Shown here piece by piece: positions 24,638 to 35,123 of a stretch of 47,180 nucleotides of DNA. The stretch is from Verrucomicrobiota bacterium (GTDB lineage: Bacteria > Verrucomicrobiota > Verrucomicrobiia > Opitutales > Opitutaceae), in assembly GCA_023433275.1 (NCBI GenBank), contig JAEZDN010000023.1, forward strand, positions 1 to 47,180, read 5' to 3'. The notes beneath the pieces were generated by a model. It saw only the letters and a list, made by a program, of their open reading frames with translations. It did no database searches and was not told the DNA's origin. Made by a program: the position numbers and the translations under genes. Every line of letters starts with the position of its first letter. The first letter of the stretch is position 1.

Positions 24638-24712
24638 GCGGCGCGGAATCTGGGGGTGGGGAGGTAGGACTAAACCCCAAACCCGCGTAAGTGCGCAATT
24701 TGTGAACAAGTT

Positions 24713-24741
24713 TTGACGATATCGCTCGGGTTTTTACTTGA
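24713..24741 (+). promoter_or_regulatory. possible dcw promoter elements
   Basis: TTGACG at 24713-24718 is a good -35 match. The -10 is poor: TACTTG at 24735-24740, 16 nt further on. It would place transcription just before the MraZ box. Tentative. Confidence 0.3.
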
Positions 24742-24756
24742 TTGTCGGGAGGAAAA

Positions 24757-24781
24757 TGGGGAGAAATGGGGTGTTCTGGGG
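24757..24781 (+). promoter_or_regulatory. MraZ operator: three TGGGG repeats spaced by 5 nt
   Basis: TGGGG occurs at 24757-24761, 24767-24771 and 24777-24781, exactly 10 bp apart. MraZ is known to bind TGGGN repeats separated by 5-nt spacers upstream of its own gene and so control the dcw operon. The box ends 25 bp before the mraZ start, so autoregulation is strongly suggested. Confidence 0.85.
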
Positions 24782-24806
24782 AGTAAGGGACCCGGAGCTT
24801 CCACCC

Positions 24807-25259
24807 ATGGCGTCAAACGGCACATCCATTTATTCCGGGCGTTTTGAGCACACGCTCGACGACAAGAATCGTCTCACGATTCCGTCGGCCTGGCGCTGGG
24901 TGCACACGGACATGGAGCAGTTTCTGGCGATGCCTCACCCTGACGGTTACATCGCGGTCCTGCCGCCCGCGCGCGTGCAGAAGCTTCTCGCGCAGGTTTC
25001 GGAAATGAAAATCTCGGACCGCGATGCGCAGGCGGTGAAGGCGAAGATTTTTTCCGAGGCGCTCTCGTTCACCTTCGACAAGCAGGGTCGCTTCGGCGTT
25101 TCCGCCGACCTCCTGCGGCATGCCGGCATCGCGAAGGACGCGGTGCTGAGCGGCATGGGTGACACCTTCAACATCCTCAGCCCGGCGCGCTGGACGGAAA
25201 TGCAGCGCAGCACGGCGGGCGAGAACTTCGGCGACATGATGCGCCGCATCGGACTCTAA
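24807..25259 (+). CDS. mraZ: transcriptional regulator MraZ
   Basis: The 150-residue protein has the tandem SpoVT-AbrB-like MraZ domains. The first is YSGRFEHTLDDKNRLTIPSAWR (residues about 9-30); the second is FTFDKQGRFGVSADLLRHAGI with the family's DxxGRxxxP-like pattern (here FGVS in place of the usual IP). MraZ forms a ring, binds the TGGG repeats upstream (24757-24781) and regulates the dcw genes. ATG 24807 follows GGAG at 9-nt spacing; an in-frame ATG at 24738 lies upstream of the operator and is unlikely. Confidence 0.92.
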   Translation: MASNGTSIYSGRFEHTLDDKNRLTIPSAWRWVHTDMEQFLAMPHPDGYIAVLPPARVQKLLAQVSEMKISDRDAQAVKAKIFSEALSFTFDKQGRFGVSADLLRHAGIAKDAVLSGMGDTFNILSPARWTEMQRSTAGENFGDMMRRIGL

Positions 25260-25263
25260 CCCC

Positions 25264-25407
25264 ATGAAAATTCTCACGACCCTGATCAAGACCCAGCCGC
25301 TGCCGAAACTCTCGACCGTGTTTTGCGCGCAGCGCCGGTCGCTCCTGCGGGAGCCGATCTCGATCGTCTTGCCGTGGAAGAAACCCCATGTCCGCGCCCG
25401 TCATTGA
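25264..25407 (+). CDS. 47-aa basic protein between mraZ and rsmH
   Basis: The ORF begins 4 bp after the mraZ stop and overlaps the rsmH start by 20 bp, which suggests translational coupling. The product has an amphipathic N-terminus (MKILTTLIKTQPLPKL) and is rich in Arg and Pro (CAQRRSLLREP, LPWKKPHVRARH). No family is recognised. An alternative is that it is only a spacer with a chance ORF; the tight packing and coding-like composition favour a real gene. Confidence 0.5.
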   Translation: MKILTTLIKTQPLPKLSTVFCAQRRSLLREPISIVLPWKKPHVRARH

Positions 25408-26338
25408 GTTTACCCCCTGCGCCATGACCCCCGGGCACCTCCCAGTCATGCTGCACGAGGTGCTTGAATACCTCGCTCCGCGCGAGGGGCAGCACGTGCT
25501 CGACTGCACCTTCGGCGGGGGCGGGCATACCCGCGCGATCCTCGGTGCCGGCGCGCGCGTCACCGCGCTCGATCGCGATCCGGCGGCGGCGGAGCGGGCC
25601 GCGCGGGTCGGCGGGGAATTCCCCGGCACGTTCCGTTTTGTCGACCTCAATTTCGGCGACGTGGCCCAGCTGACGGAATCCGGATTCGACGGCATCCTCT
25701 TCGACCTGGGGGTTTCCTCGTTCCAACTTGATGAAGCCGACCGTGGCTTCGCGTTCCGGCACGATGCGGAGGCCGACATGCGCATGGATCCGCGCCATGG
25801 CCAGCCCGCGGCCCGCTGGCTCGAGGTGGCCAGCCACGATGCCTTGGTGAAGGCCATCCGCGACTACGGCGAGGAGGACAACTGGCGTCGGGTGGTCTCC
25901 GCCATCGAATCTGCCCGCGGCACCGGCCGCCTCGCTCGCACGGCCTCGCTGGCCGAGCTGATTGCCGGCGCGATCCCGGCCTTCGCGAAACGCGAGAGCC
26001 GCATCCACCCTGCGACGCGTTCGTTCCAGGGCATCCGCATCGCCGTCAACGACGAGATCGGGGCGATCGAACGCGGCCTGCCCGCGGCCTTCGCGAAGCT
26101 CGCCCCCGGCGGGGTGATGGCGGTGATCAGCTTTCATTCCCTCGAGGACCGCCCGGTGAAGCGCTTCTTCCGCCAGGTGTGCGGCCTGCCCGTCGACGAG
26201 AACGACGCCACGCCGCAGCAGTTGCGCGAGAAACACGCCACGCTCCTCACCCGCAAGCCCCTGACCCCTTCCGCCACCGAAATCGCCACCAACGCCCGCA
26301 GCCGCTCCGCCAAGCTGCGCGTCCTTCGCAAGCTCTGA
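25388..26338 (+). CDS. rsmH: 16S rRNA (cytosine1402-N4)-methyltransferase
   Basis: The 316-residue product (start at 25388; ATG 25424 also possible) opens with HLPVMLHEVLEYLAPREGQHVLDCTFGGGGHT, the hallmark RsmH N-terminus with its SAM-binding loop. FDLGVSSFQLDEADRGFAFRHD and the C-terminal MAVISFHSLEDRPVKRFF are also diagnostic. It methylates N4 of C1402 in the 16S rRNA decoding centre. Its place right after mraZ is the canonical dcw order. Confidence 0.95.
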   Translation: MSAPVIEFTPCAMTPGHLPVMLHEVLEYLAPREGQHVLDCTFGGGGHTRAILGAGARVTALDRDPAAAERAARVGGEFPGTFRFVDLNFGDVAQLTESGFDGILFDLGVSSFQLDEADRGFAFRHDAEADMRMDPRHGQPAARWLEVASHDALVKAIRDYGEEDNWRRVVSAIESARGTGRLARTASLAELIAGAIPAFAKRESRIHPATRSFQGIRIAVNDEIGAIERGLPAAFAKLAPGGVMAVISFHSLEDRPVKRFFRQVCGLPVDENDATPQQLREKHATLLTRKPLTPSATEIATNARSRSAKLRVLRKL

Positions 26339-26344
26339 TCCCCC

Positions 26345-26761
26345 ATGAAGCCGCCCCCGCCCCGGACCATCGTCAACCGCATCATCCTGCTGACCCTTTG
26401 CGGTCTCATGCTCACCGGCACCCTCGGTTTGGGCGCCGTGTGGATGCGCCAGGAAATCTCCCAGACCGCCAACGAAAGCCGCGTGATCCAGGAGAAGATC
26501 GAGGACGTCGAGCGACGCCTCGACGAGGTGCAGGCGCAGGTCGCGGCGGCCGTGAATCCCGACACCCTGCTCGATCGCAACCGCGCGATGCACCTGGCGC
26601 TGGCCGCCCCGCGCGAGCCGCAGGTGGTGCGCGTGGGTGAGTCCGTCGAGCTGCGCCTGGCCGCCAAGCGCAACCGCGAGATCTTCAGCGTGGCCACCGC
26701 CTCCCTGGACATCTCCGCCCGCACGCCCGCCTTCCAATTTGTAACCGCCTCCCTGCGCTGA
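26345..26761 (+). CDS. ftsL: FtsL-like bitopic division protein
   Basis: The 138-residue product has a short cytoplasmic tail rich in Pro/Arg, one membrane helix (about 12-34), and then a heptad-rich stretch (about 40-70, QEKIEDVERRLDEVQAQVAA). This is the FtsL/DivIC layout. FtsL sequences diverge strongly, so the call rests on topology and on its place between rsmH and ftsI. FtsL forms a complex with FtsB and FtsQ that activates FtsWI. It has an extra C-terminal segment (EPQVVRVGESVELRLAAKR). Confidence 0.75.
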   Translation: MKPPPPRTIVNRIILLTLCGLMLTGTLGLGAVWMRQEISQTANESRVIQEKIEDVERRLDEVQAQVAAAVNPDTLLDRNRAMHLALAAPREPQVVRVGESVELRLAAKRNREIFSVATASLDISARTPAFQFVTASLR

Positions 26762-26771
26762 ACCAACCTTC

Positions 26772-28621
26772 ATGTCCAAGGGTTTCGCCACCAATCGCCT
26801 CACCCTGCTCGCCGTCGGCGTGCTGACCTGCTTCCTCGCGGTCGGCGTGCGGCTGGTCTTCCTGCAGGTCGTGGATCGCGAGGACCTGCTGGCCTACGTG
26901 GACAAGGCCCGCCGCCAGATCGTGGTCGAGCACGCGCGCCGCGGGGCGATCCTCGATGCCAAGGGAAACCTCCTCGCGACGAGCCGCTCCGAAATCACCC
27001 TCGCGGTGGATCCGTGGTCGCTGGTCGAGTATCTCGAGTCCGACAAGAATCCCGCGCGCCGCGCGCGCAAGGCCGAGGCCGAGCGCACCAAGCGCGTGCA
27101 GGCCGCCAATCTCCTCGGGCTGAGTCCCGCCGATCTCGAGCAGGCGTTCGTGCCGCGCATGCGGGCCGTGGATCCCGAGAAGGACCGCCGCGATGGCGAG
27201 CGCGACGGCCACGTGAAGGACCGCTGGGTCAAGATCCGCGAGGGCATCGATGAGCCCACCTACGACAAGATTGCCGCGCTCAACATCCGGGGCTTCACCG
27301 CCAACCGGGTCTATCGCCGGGTCTATCCAGGCGGCGGTCTCGCCGCCAATCTCATCGGCTACCTCAATCGCGAGGGCACATCCGTCACCGGCACCGAGCG
27401 CCACTTCGACCTCTACCTGAAGGGGGAGGACGGCTGGATCGAGTCGGAGAAGGACGGCACCCGCCGGGAGCTCGCGCAGTTCCGTTCCCGCGAAGTGCCG
27501 GCCCGCGACGGTCATGACGTGGTGCTCACCATCGACTCGGTGGTGCAGAACATCATCGAGGACGAGCTCCGCTCGCTCGCGGAGCAGTACAACCCCAACT
27601 TCGCCACGATCATCGCCAGCGATGTGCGCACCGGCCGCATCCTCGGCATGGCGAACTATCCGAGCTTCGACCTCAACCATTACAACAAGGCCCCGCTCGA
27701 AGCGCAGCGGAACTATGCCATCACGGACATCGTCGAGCCCGGTTCGACCTTCAAGATTGTCGCGGCGGGCGCGGCGATCGACCTCGGCCTGGTGACCCCG
27801 GCCTCCGCCTTCGACTGCGGCAGCCCGGTGGCCAACTACAAGGGTCGGGACCTCAAGCTCCCCAAGGAGGACCACCCCTTCGGCCTGCTCACCGTTTCTG
27901 AAATCGTCAGCCACTCGAGCAATCGCGGCGCCGCGCACCTCGCCATGCTGATGGGTGGGGAGAAATTCCACGAGTACGTCGAGCGCTTCGGTTTTGGCTC
28001 CTCGACGAAATTCCAGCTGGGCGGCGAGGTGCGCGGCCTGCTCGAGCCCCCGTCCCGCTGGGACGGTCTCACCATCACGCGCATGCCGATGGGCCACGCG
28101 GTCGCGGCCACCCCGCTGCAGATCCACATGGCGATGAGCGCCGTGGCAAACGGCGGCGCGCTCCTCCGCCCGCAGATCATCCAGGAAATCCGCGACGCGG
28201 ACGGCCGCGTGGTGCGAACCTTCGAGCCGGAAAAGCGCGCGCAAGTCCTGAAGCCCAGCACCGCCGCCATGCTCGCGCAGATGTTGCACGGCGTCGTCGG
28301 CCCCGAGGGCACGGCGAACGGCTTCGACATCCCCGGGTTTGAGATCGCGGCGAAGACGGGCACGACGCAGAAGATCATCGACGGCAGGTATGTGAACAAC
28401 CGTCACGTGGCTTCGTTCGTCGGCTTCTTCCCGGCGAGCCGCCCCGAGATCGTCCTCTCGGTGATCGTCGACGACGCGAAGATGGCGAAGGGCAATGCGT
28501 ATGGCCGCGCCGTGGCCGCGCCCGCGTTCCGCAATGTGGCGGAACAGCTGATCCAATACCTGGGCATCCCGCCGGTCACCCCGCTCAGCCGCAACCTGAT
28601 CGCCATGCAGGGAGGTGCGCT

Positions 28622-28625
<4 letters not shown>
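26772..28625 (+). CDS. ftsI: septal peptidoglycan transpeptidase FtsI (PBP3)
   Basis: The 617-residue protein has one N-terminal membrane helix (about 8-30), a dimerisation/pedestal domain starting ARRGAILDAKGNLLATS, and the penicillin-binding transpeptidase domain. The active-site motifs are Ser325-Thr-Phe-Lys, Ser382-Ser-Asn384 and Lys528-Thr-Gly. No PASTA domain follows. It crosslinks septal peptidoglycan together with FtsW. The stop codon overlaps the GTG start of the next ORF. Confidence 0.94.
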
Positions 28626-30238
<1,613 letters not shown>

Positions 30239-30352
30239 TCGCATGCACGTCCCCACCGTCCTAACCCCGCCATGCGCGCCAGCGTTCCCAAGGGGCGAGC
30301 GCGCCCAGCGGTCGGGGCGGGTGGGAAGAACCCGCTAACGCATTACCTCACG

Positions 30353-31774
30353 ATGCCAACCTTCGCCGCAGAAAAGCTCGCCACCTGGACCGGTGGCACT
30401 TGGTCGCCGTATCCGGCGACGGCGGTAACCGGTTTCAATCAGGATACGCGCACGCTGCAGGCGGGGCAGGTGTTTGTGGCGTTGAAGACAGAGAAGCGCG
30501 ACGGCCATGACTATCTCGGCGAAGCGCGCGCGCGGGGCGCGGCGGCGGCCTTGGTTGGCCACGCGGTCGCCGGCGAGTCGTTGCCGCAACTCGTCGTCGC
30601 CGATCCGCTCGCGGCGTTCCAGAGCATCGCGCGGGAACATCGGCGCGAATTTCATGGGACGGTGATCGGCGTCACGGGCAGCGTGGGCAAGACCTCGACG
30701 AAGGACTTGTTGGCTGCGCTGCTGGGTGGAGCCGGGACGGTCCCCGACGGGCGGGAACAGTCACAGACTGGCCCGACGGGTGGGCAGGTTCTCGCGACCA
30801 ACGGCAATCTCAACAACCATCTCGGCGTTCCGCTCACGCTCACCCGTCTCGATCCAGCACGGCACCGCTTTGCCGTGGTCGAAGCGGGCATCAATTCGCC
30901 GGGGGAAATGACGTCCCTGGCCGCCATGATCGAGCCGGACCACGCGCTCGTGACGCTGGTCGCCCCGGCGCACTTGGAGCGACTCGGATCGATCGAGCAG
31001 GTTGCCGCCGAGAAGGCCACGATGCCGGCCTTCGTCCGCCGCGGCGGGCTGCAGGTGTTCCCTGTTTCCTGCTGGCGCCATGAGGAGTTTCAGTTGCTCG
31101 CGAACCCGCTCGTGCTGGTGCCGGAGAACGAGGGCATGACCCGCGTCACCGGGAGGACGGTGAAGTTCAATGTGTTTCACCGCCCCGAGCGCACCGAGTT
31201 GCGCCTGGACGGTCGCCGCACCTTCATCCTGCGCCGCGTGTCGTCGGGAATGGCGCAGAACGCGGCGCTGGCCCTGGCGCTCGCCGCGGAACTTGGGGTG
31301 GCCGACGCCACGTTGCAGCAACGCCTGGAAACCTGGACGCCGTCGAAATGGCGCGGGGAGTTCCGTCAGAACGGCGCGGCCACGGTGTATTGCGATTTCT
31401 ACAACGCCAACCCGGCCTCGATGGCCGACGCGATCGATGCGTTCAATGGCGCGGTGCGGCCGGAACTCCCGCGGTGGTACGTGATCGGGTGCATGGAGGA
31501 ATTGGGGCCGGACTCCGGCGAGTACCATCGGCAGTTCGGGCGGACGCTCCTGTTGCGGCCGGGCGATCATCTCTGGGTGATCGGCAGCCAGGCGGCGGCC
31601 TTGCGCGAGGGCCTGTTGGAGAATGGCAACGATCCCGAGCAGGTCGGCGTGATCACGGATCTCGCCCCGGTGCGCGAGCGGCTCGCCGGCTTCGCGGGCG
31701 CCGTGTTCCTCAAGGGCAGCCGCCGTTACCAACTCGAGACCGTGCTCGATCCGCAATCTTCCAGCGCCCACTGA
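30353..31774 (+). CDS. murF: UDP-MurNAc-tripeptide--D-Ala-D-Ala ligase
   Basis: The ATG at 30353 gives 473 residues. The Mur ligase ATP loop is GVTGSVGKTSTKD, with ATNGNLNNHLGVPLTL and the C-terminal domain phrase VYCDFYNANPASM also typical of MurF. It attaches D-Ala-D-Ala (made by Ddl, downstream) to complete the pentapeptide. An unusual Gly/Pro-rich insert (GGAGTVPDGREQSQTGPTGG) separates the ATP-loop helix from the ATNGN segment. The 114-bp gap after murE contains GC-rich filler, and an in-frame ATG at 30272 is possible but unlikely. Confidence 0.93.
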   Translation: MPTFAAEKLATWTGGTWSPYPATAVTGFNQDTRTLQAGQVFVALKTEKRDGHDYLGEARARGAAAALVGHAVAGESLPQLVVADPLAAFQSIAREHRREFHGTVIGVTGSVGKTSTKDLLAALLGGAGTVPDGREQSQTGPTGGQVLATNGNLNNHLGVPLTLTRLDPARHRFAVVEAGINSPGEMTSLAAMIEPDHALVTLVAPAHLERLGSIEQVAAEKATMPAFVRRGGLQVFPVSCWRHEEFQLLANPLVLVPENEGMTRVTGRTVKFNVFHRPERTELRLDGRRTFILRRVSSGMAQNAALALALAAELGVADATLQQRLETWTPSKWRGEFRQNGAATVYCDFYNANPASMADAIDAFNGAVRPELPRWYVIGCMEELGPDSGEYHRQFGRTLLLRPGDHLWVIGSQAAALREGLLENGNDPEQVGVITDLAPVRERLAGFAGAVFLKGSRRYQLETVLDPQSSSAH

Positions 31775-32162
31775 TCATGCTGACGTTCCACCACAGCTTT
31801 TCGACGCGGATTTTCCTGTCTGCGAGCGGGTCGGGTTCAAGCGCAGCGAGTGGGCGCGACGGCCATGGCCTCGCCGGAGCTCGGCCCTCCAGGTCGGGCA
31901 CGGGCTCGGGTGTGATGAAGGGGAGCGGCGCCCGGTCGGTCGGGAGACCGACCCTCCAGGTCAAGGGAGGTCATTATGCGCGGTAGTTTCAGCCCCACGT
32001 CCGCCGCCGCCCGGCTGATGGCGTCGCCGGCGAACGCGCCCAAGCGGGCGACCGCGATGCCTTCCCCGATGGAAGCGCGCTCATGCGAATGGCCGCGGCG
32101 CAGGCCCGCGCCCGCCGCCCGCGGCGGAATCTGGCGCGCGCTGCAACAAATCCAAGCCGGCC
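31775..32162 (+). repeat. repeat patch between murF and mraY
   Basis: Two repeat units share CCCTCCAGGTC: one at 31861-31896 with a CCGGAGCTCGG palindrome, and one at 31934-31964 with a perfect 8-bp hairpin GGTCGGTC/GACCGACC (31934-31953). Short ORFs run through it: ATG 31777 to 31986 (69 codons) and ATG 31976 to 32170. The first is mostly repeat-derived Ser/Gly-rich sequence and unlikely to be a protein. This insertion interrupts an otherwise tight operon. Confidence 0.6.
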
Positions 32163-32170
32163 ATGCTTAG
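31976..32170 (+). CDS. possible 64-aa ORF overlapping the mraY start
   Basis: An ATG at 31976 preceded by AAGGGAGG leads to 64 codons that end at a TAG overlapping the mraY ATG by 8 bases. The product is basic and low-complexity (Ala/Pro/Arg), with a final IWRALQQIQAGHA helix. No family is recognised. The strong ribosome site and the stop/start overlap suggest it could carry ribosomes across the repeat patch into mraY. Uncertain. Confidence 0.35.
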   Translation: MRGSFSPTSAAARLMASPANAPKRATAMPSPMEARSCEWPRRRPAPAARGGIWRALQQIQAGHA

Positions 32171-33278
32171 CTATCTCGCCCAGTACGACGAGGTCTTTGG
32201 CCCGCTGCGCTTGTTGCAGTACATCACCGTGCGCTCCGTGGGCGCGGCGGTGACGGCCCTGTTGATCGGGTTCATCATCGGGCCCCGGATGATCCGGCGT
32301 TTTCGGGAACTCAAATTCGGCCACGGGTACATCGACGACCGCACGGGGGCGCTGGGCGCGACGTACTTCGACAAGAAGCACACGCCCACCATGGGCGGGC
32401 TGATCATCTTCATGTCCGTGTTCTTCAGCACCGCGCTCTGGGCGCAGCCGAATGTCTGGACCGTGGTGGCGCTGTTTGTCTACACCGCGCTCACCGTGCC
32501 GGGCTGGCGCGATGATTACCTGAAGGTGGTCCACAAGAACAAGGACGGCATCAATTCCTGGGAGAAGATCGCCTGGCAGACCGGTGCCACGGTCGTCGCG
32601 CTTGGCGTCCTGTTGTGGCACCCGCAGAGCTCCGGCAAGATCCGCGAGTTGTGGGTCCCGTTCTTCAAGACCGCGGTGATCGGCTACATGCCCTGGTGGC
32701 TGTTGCTCGTGCTGATTTATCTGTGGGTCGTCGGCTTCAGCAATGCGATCAATCTCACCGACGGCCTCGACGGGCTCGCCACCGGCTGCACGATCACGGT
32801 CGCGCTGGTGTTCGGCATCATGGCCTATGCCGCGGGCAACAGCATCATCGCGCAGTACCTGCTCATCAGCTACGTGCCGGGCACGGGTGAACTCACGGTG
32901 GTGTGTGCCGCATTGATCGGCGCCTGCATGGCGTTCCTGTGGTACAACTCGCATCCGGCCGAGGTGTTCATGGGCGACACCGGATCGCTCGCGCTGGGCG
33001 GCCTGATCGGCGTCATGGCGTTCATGATCCACCAGCCGTTTACGCTGGTGATCGTCGGCGGCATCTTTGTCCTCGAGGCGGTTTCCGTGATCTTGCAGGT
33101 GGGCTGGTTCAAGTTCACCAAGCGCCGCAGCGGCACGGGCCGGCGCCTCTTCCTCATGGCGCCGATCCATCATCATTTTCAGAAGAAGGGCTGGCCCGAG
33201 ACCAAGGTCGTCCTGCGCTTCTGGGTCCTCTCGCTGGGTTTCGCGCTCGCGGGCCTCGCCACGCTGAAACTCCGGTGA
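32163..33278 (+). CDS. mraY: phospho-MurNAc-pentapeptide translocase
   Basis: The 371-residue integral membrane enzyme has about ten helices. Diagnostic cytoplasmic motifs are KKHTPTMGGL, WRDDYLKVVHKNKDG (catalytic Asp pair; Gly-Phe-x-Asp-Asp-Tyr in most homologues is Gly-Trp-Arg-Asp-Asp-Tyr here), SNAINLTDGLDGLATG, MGDTGSLALGG and the C-terminal MAPIHHHFQKKGWPE. It transfers phospho-MurNAc-pentapeptide to undecaprenyl phosphate to make lipid I, the substrate of MurG. The start at 32163 fits the family N-terminus. Confidence 0.95.
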   Translation: MLSYLAQYDEVFGPLRLLQYITVRSVGAAVTALLIGFIIGPRMIRRFRELKFGHGYIDDRTGALGATYFDKKHTPTMGGLIIFMSVFFSTALWAQPNVWTVVALFVYTALTVPGWRDDYLKVVHKNKDGINSWEKIAWQTGATVVALGVLLWHPQSSGKIRELWVPFFKTAVIGYMPWWLLLVLIYLWVVGFSNAINLTDGLDGLATGCTITVALVFGIMAYAAGNSIIAQYLLISYVPGTGELTVVCAALIGACMAFLWYNSHPAEVFMGDTGSLALGGLIGVMAFMIHQPFTLVIVGGIFVLEAVSVILQVGWFKFTKRRSGTGRRLFLMAPIHHHFQKKGWPETKVVLRFWVLSLGFALAGLATLKLR

Positions 33279-33345
33279 CCCTTCGCTCCTTCCGCACCAC
33301 GCCCGCCTCCTCCCTCCTAACCCAATCCTCCCATCCTCCGCTGCC

Positions 33346-33477
33346 ATGTCCGCCATGATCAAAGCCCTCACCAAACAGCTCGACGCCCACCTGCCGTTTT
33401 CCCGCGGCACCCTGCTCATCTCGGCCCTGTGGGCGTGCGTATTCATCACCTTCGTCGCCCTCGGCCTGCGCCGCTAA
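33346..33477 (+). CDS. 43-aa single-pass membrane miniprotein
   Basis: The ORF lies 67 bp after mraY. It encodes a short basic/amphipathic N-terminus (MSAMIKALTKQLDAHLPFSRG) and one membrane helix (about residues 21-40: TLLISALWACVFITFVALG) ending in LRR. A second in-frame ATG at 33355 is possible. No family is recognised. Its size, topology and position suggest a divisome or cell wall accessory peptide, but that is only inferred from context. Confidence 0.5.
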   Translation: MSAMIKALTKQLDAHLPFSRGTLLISALWACVFITFVALGLRR

Positions 33478-33499
33478 CCGCATCCCAACCCCGAACCCC

Positions 33500-33682
33500 A
33501 TGCCCATCGACTACAACTTCGAGCACACGCCCAGCTTTCGTGACGTCACGCGCACCAGCCTGTTGCTGTTGAAGCAACCGCTGGTCCGCTCGCTTTCCAA
33601 GATGCGCCGCCTTCGCGCGGGCCAGGCCCTTCCCGAAGGCCCGGCCGGGCGGCGTTCCAAGTCTTTCGCAGGAGCCCGCTGA
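33500..33682 (+). CDS. 60-aa basic protein between mraY and murD
   Basis: The ORF starts 22 bp after the 43-aa membrane miniprotein. It encodes MPIDYNFEHTPSFRDV, a hydrophobic/basic middle (LLLLKQPLVRSLSKMRRLRAG) and a Gly/Arg tail. The first half has well-balanced composition and looks like real protein; the tail is low complexity. No family recognised. Like the 47-aa ORF after mraZ it is small, basic and packed inside dcw. Confidence 0.45.
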   Translation: MPIDYNFEHTPSFRDVTRTSLLLLKQPLVRSLSKMRRLRAGQALPEGPAGRRSKSFAGAR

Positions 33683-33750
33683 CAGGTTCTTTATCCAATC
33701 CAATCGGAACCTTACCATCCCGCTGTCAGCGGACTTCCTGCGTTTTTTCC

Positions 33751-35070
33751 ATGATTCCCGCGCCGCCCCCCTTCCTTGCCGCGCCGCTCGCGCGACCTGT
33801 CGCCATTTTCGGCGCGGGCGTGAGCGGGCAGGGGGTGCGCGGACTGCTCGCGGCGCTCGGATTCTCGAGCGTGATATATGACCAGCGCGCGGCGGAGAGC
33901 CGGCCCGAGTTCACCGCGCGCGAGGCGGCGCAGCACGGGTTGGTCGTCTTCAGCCCAGGCTTCCCGCCGGGGCATCCGTGGTTGGTCGCGGCCCGCGAGG
34001 CGGGTTGCACCTGCCTGGGCGAGCTCGATTTCGCCTCCCTGTTCTGGCGCGGCGAACTCATCGCGATCACGGGAACCAACGGCAAGACCACGCTCACCGA
34101 GTTCCTGGCCCACGCCTTGAATCACGCCGGCCGCCGCGCTGCGGTGACGGGCAACGTCGGTTATCCGTTCAGCCGGCTGGTGGTGGAAATGGCAGATGGC
34201 TCGATGACGGCCGAATCCGCGCCCGGGGACGAACGGTCCGGCACGGCGGTGCCGGCGATTGCCGTGTGCGAAGTCAGCTCGTTCCAAGCGGAAACGCTCC
34301 AGCATTTCCGACCGAGCGCGACCCTGTGGACGAATTTTGCCGAGGATCATCTGGAGCGGCACCCGGGCCTGGACGCGTATTTCCGGGCAAAATGGGCTTT
34401 GGTCGAACGCACGCCCGCGGCGGGGGTCTTGGTGGGAACATCCGTGCACACGTTCGCGCTTAACTCCGGTCTGACTCTCCCTCGATCCGCCGCCCTGCTG
34501 ACGGAAGGCCGGCCGCGCGATGCGCGGGTGGCGGGCACGGTTTTCGAGCATTACCCGCAATACGAGAATTTCCTCCTGGCGCAGGCGTGGTGGCATCGGG
34601 CGGGATTGCCGGAGACCGCCTTGATCGAGGCGGCCCGCTCGTTCCGCCTCGGCGCGCATCGGATGGCACGGGTGGGCGAGAAACGCGGGGTCACTTTCTG
34701 GAACGACTCGAAGGCCACGAACTTCCACGCGGTCGAGGCCGCGCTCGGGGCGTTTGCCGAACCGGTGCTGTGGATCGGCGGCGGAAAGGCCAAGGGCGGC
34801 GACCTGGGTGGCTTCGTCCGGCGCATTGCCCGGCACATTCGCCACGCCTTCCTCATCGGGGAGACCCAAGCGCCGCTCGCCGCGCATTGTCGCGACCTCC
34901 AGGTGCCCGCAACCCCGTGCGCCACGCTCGCCGCCGCCGTCCAAGCCGCCGTGTCCCGCGCTGTCGCCGGTGACCACGTTGTGCTCAGTCCGGGCTTCGC
35001 GAGTTTCGACATGTTTCGCGGCTACGATGACCGCGGTCGCCAGTTCGAATCGCTGGTGGGAAACCTGTGA
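33751..35070 (+). CDS. murD: UDP-MurNAc-L-Ala--D-Glu ligase
   Basis: The 439-residue Mur ligase begins with a Rossmann-like domain (VAIFGAGVSGQGV). The ATP loop is ITGTNGKTTLTEF, then VCEVSSFQAETLQHFRP, and the third domain has FWNDSKATNFHAVEAAL, WIGGGKAKGGD and the closing VLSPGFASFDMFRGYDDRGRQF. MurD adds D-glutamate as the second residue of the stem peptide. It is followed by the LysM gene after 53 bp. Confidence 0.95.
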   Translation: MIPAPPPFLAAPLARPVAIFGAGVSGQGVRGLLAALGFSSVIYDQRAAESRPEFTAREAAQHGLVVFSPGFPPGHPWLVAAREAGCTCLGELDFASLFWRGELIAITGTNGKTTLTEFLAHALNHAGRRAAVTGNVGYPFSRLVVEMADGSMTAESAPGDERSGTAVPAIAVCEVSSFQAETLQHFRPSATLWTNFAEDHLERHPGLDAYFRAKWALVERTPAAGVLVGTSVHTFALNSGLTLPRSAALLTEGRPRDARVAGTVFEHYPQYENFLLAQAWWHRAGLPETALIEAARSFRLGAHRMARVGEKRGVTFWNDSKATNFHAVEAALGAFAEPVLWIGGGKAKGGDLGGFVRRIARHIRHAFLIGETQAPLAAHCRDLQVPATPCATLAAAVQAAVSRAVAGDHVVLSPGFASFDMFRGYDDRGRQFESLVGNL

Positions 35071-35123
35071 ATAACTCCGCTTTTTAGATAGCAAATCTCC
35101 AACCTCAGTCCTCATATATCGCC

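Noticed and set aside
24757..24781. Tandem repeats as a CRISPR-like array
   Set aside because: Repeat unit is 5 nt with 5-nt spacers; it fits the MraZ box. No CRISPR array or cas gene is seen anywhere in the window.
26685..28556. Minus-strand open frame opposite ftsI
   Set aside because: Shadow frame; composition is not protein-like, and ftsI has all catalytic motifs.
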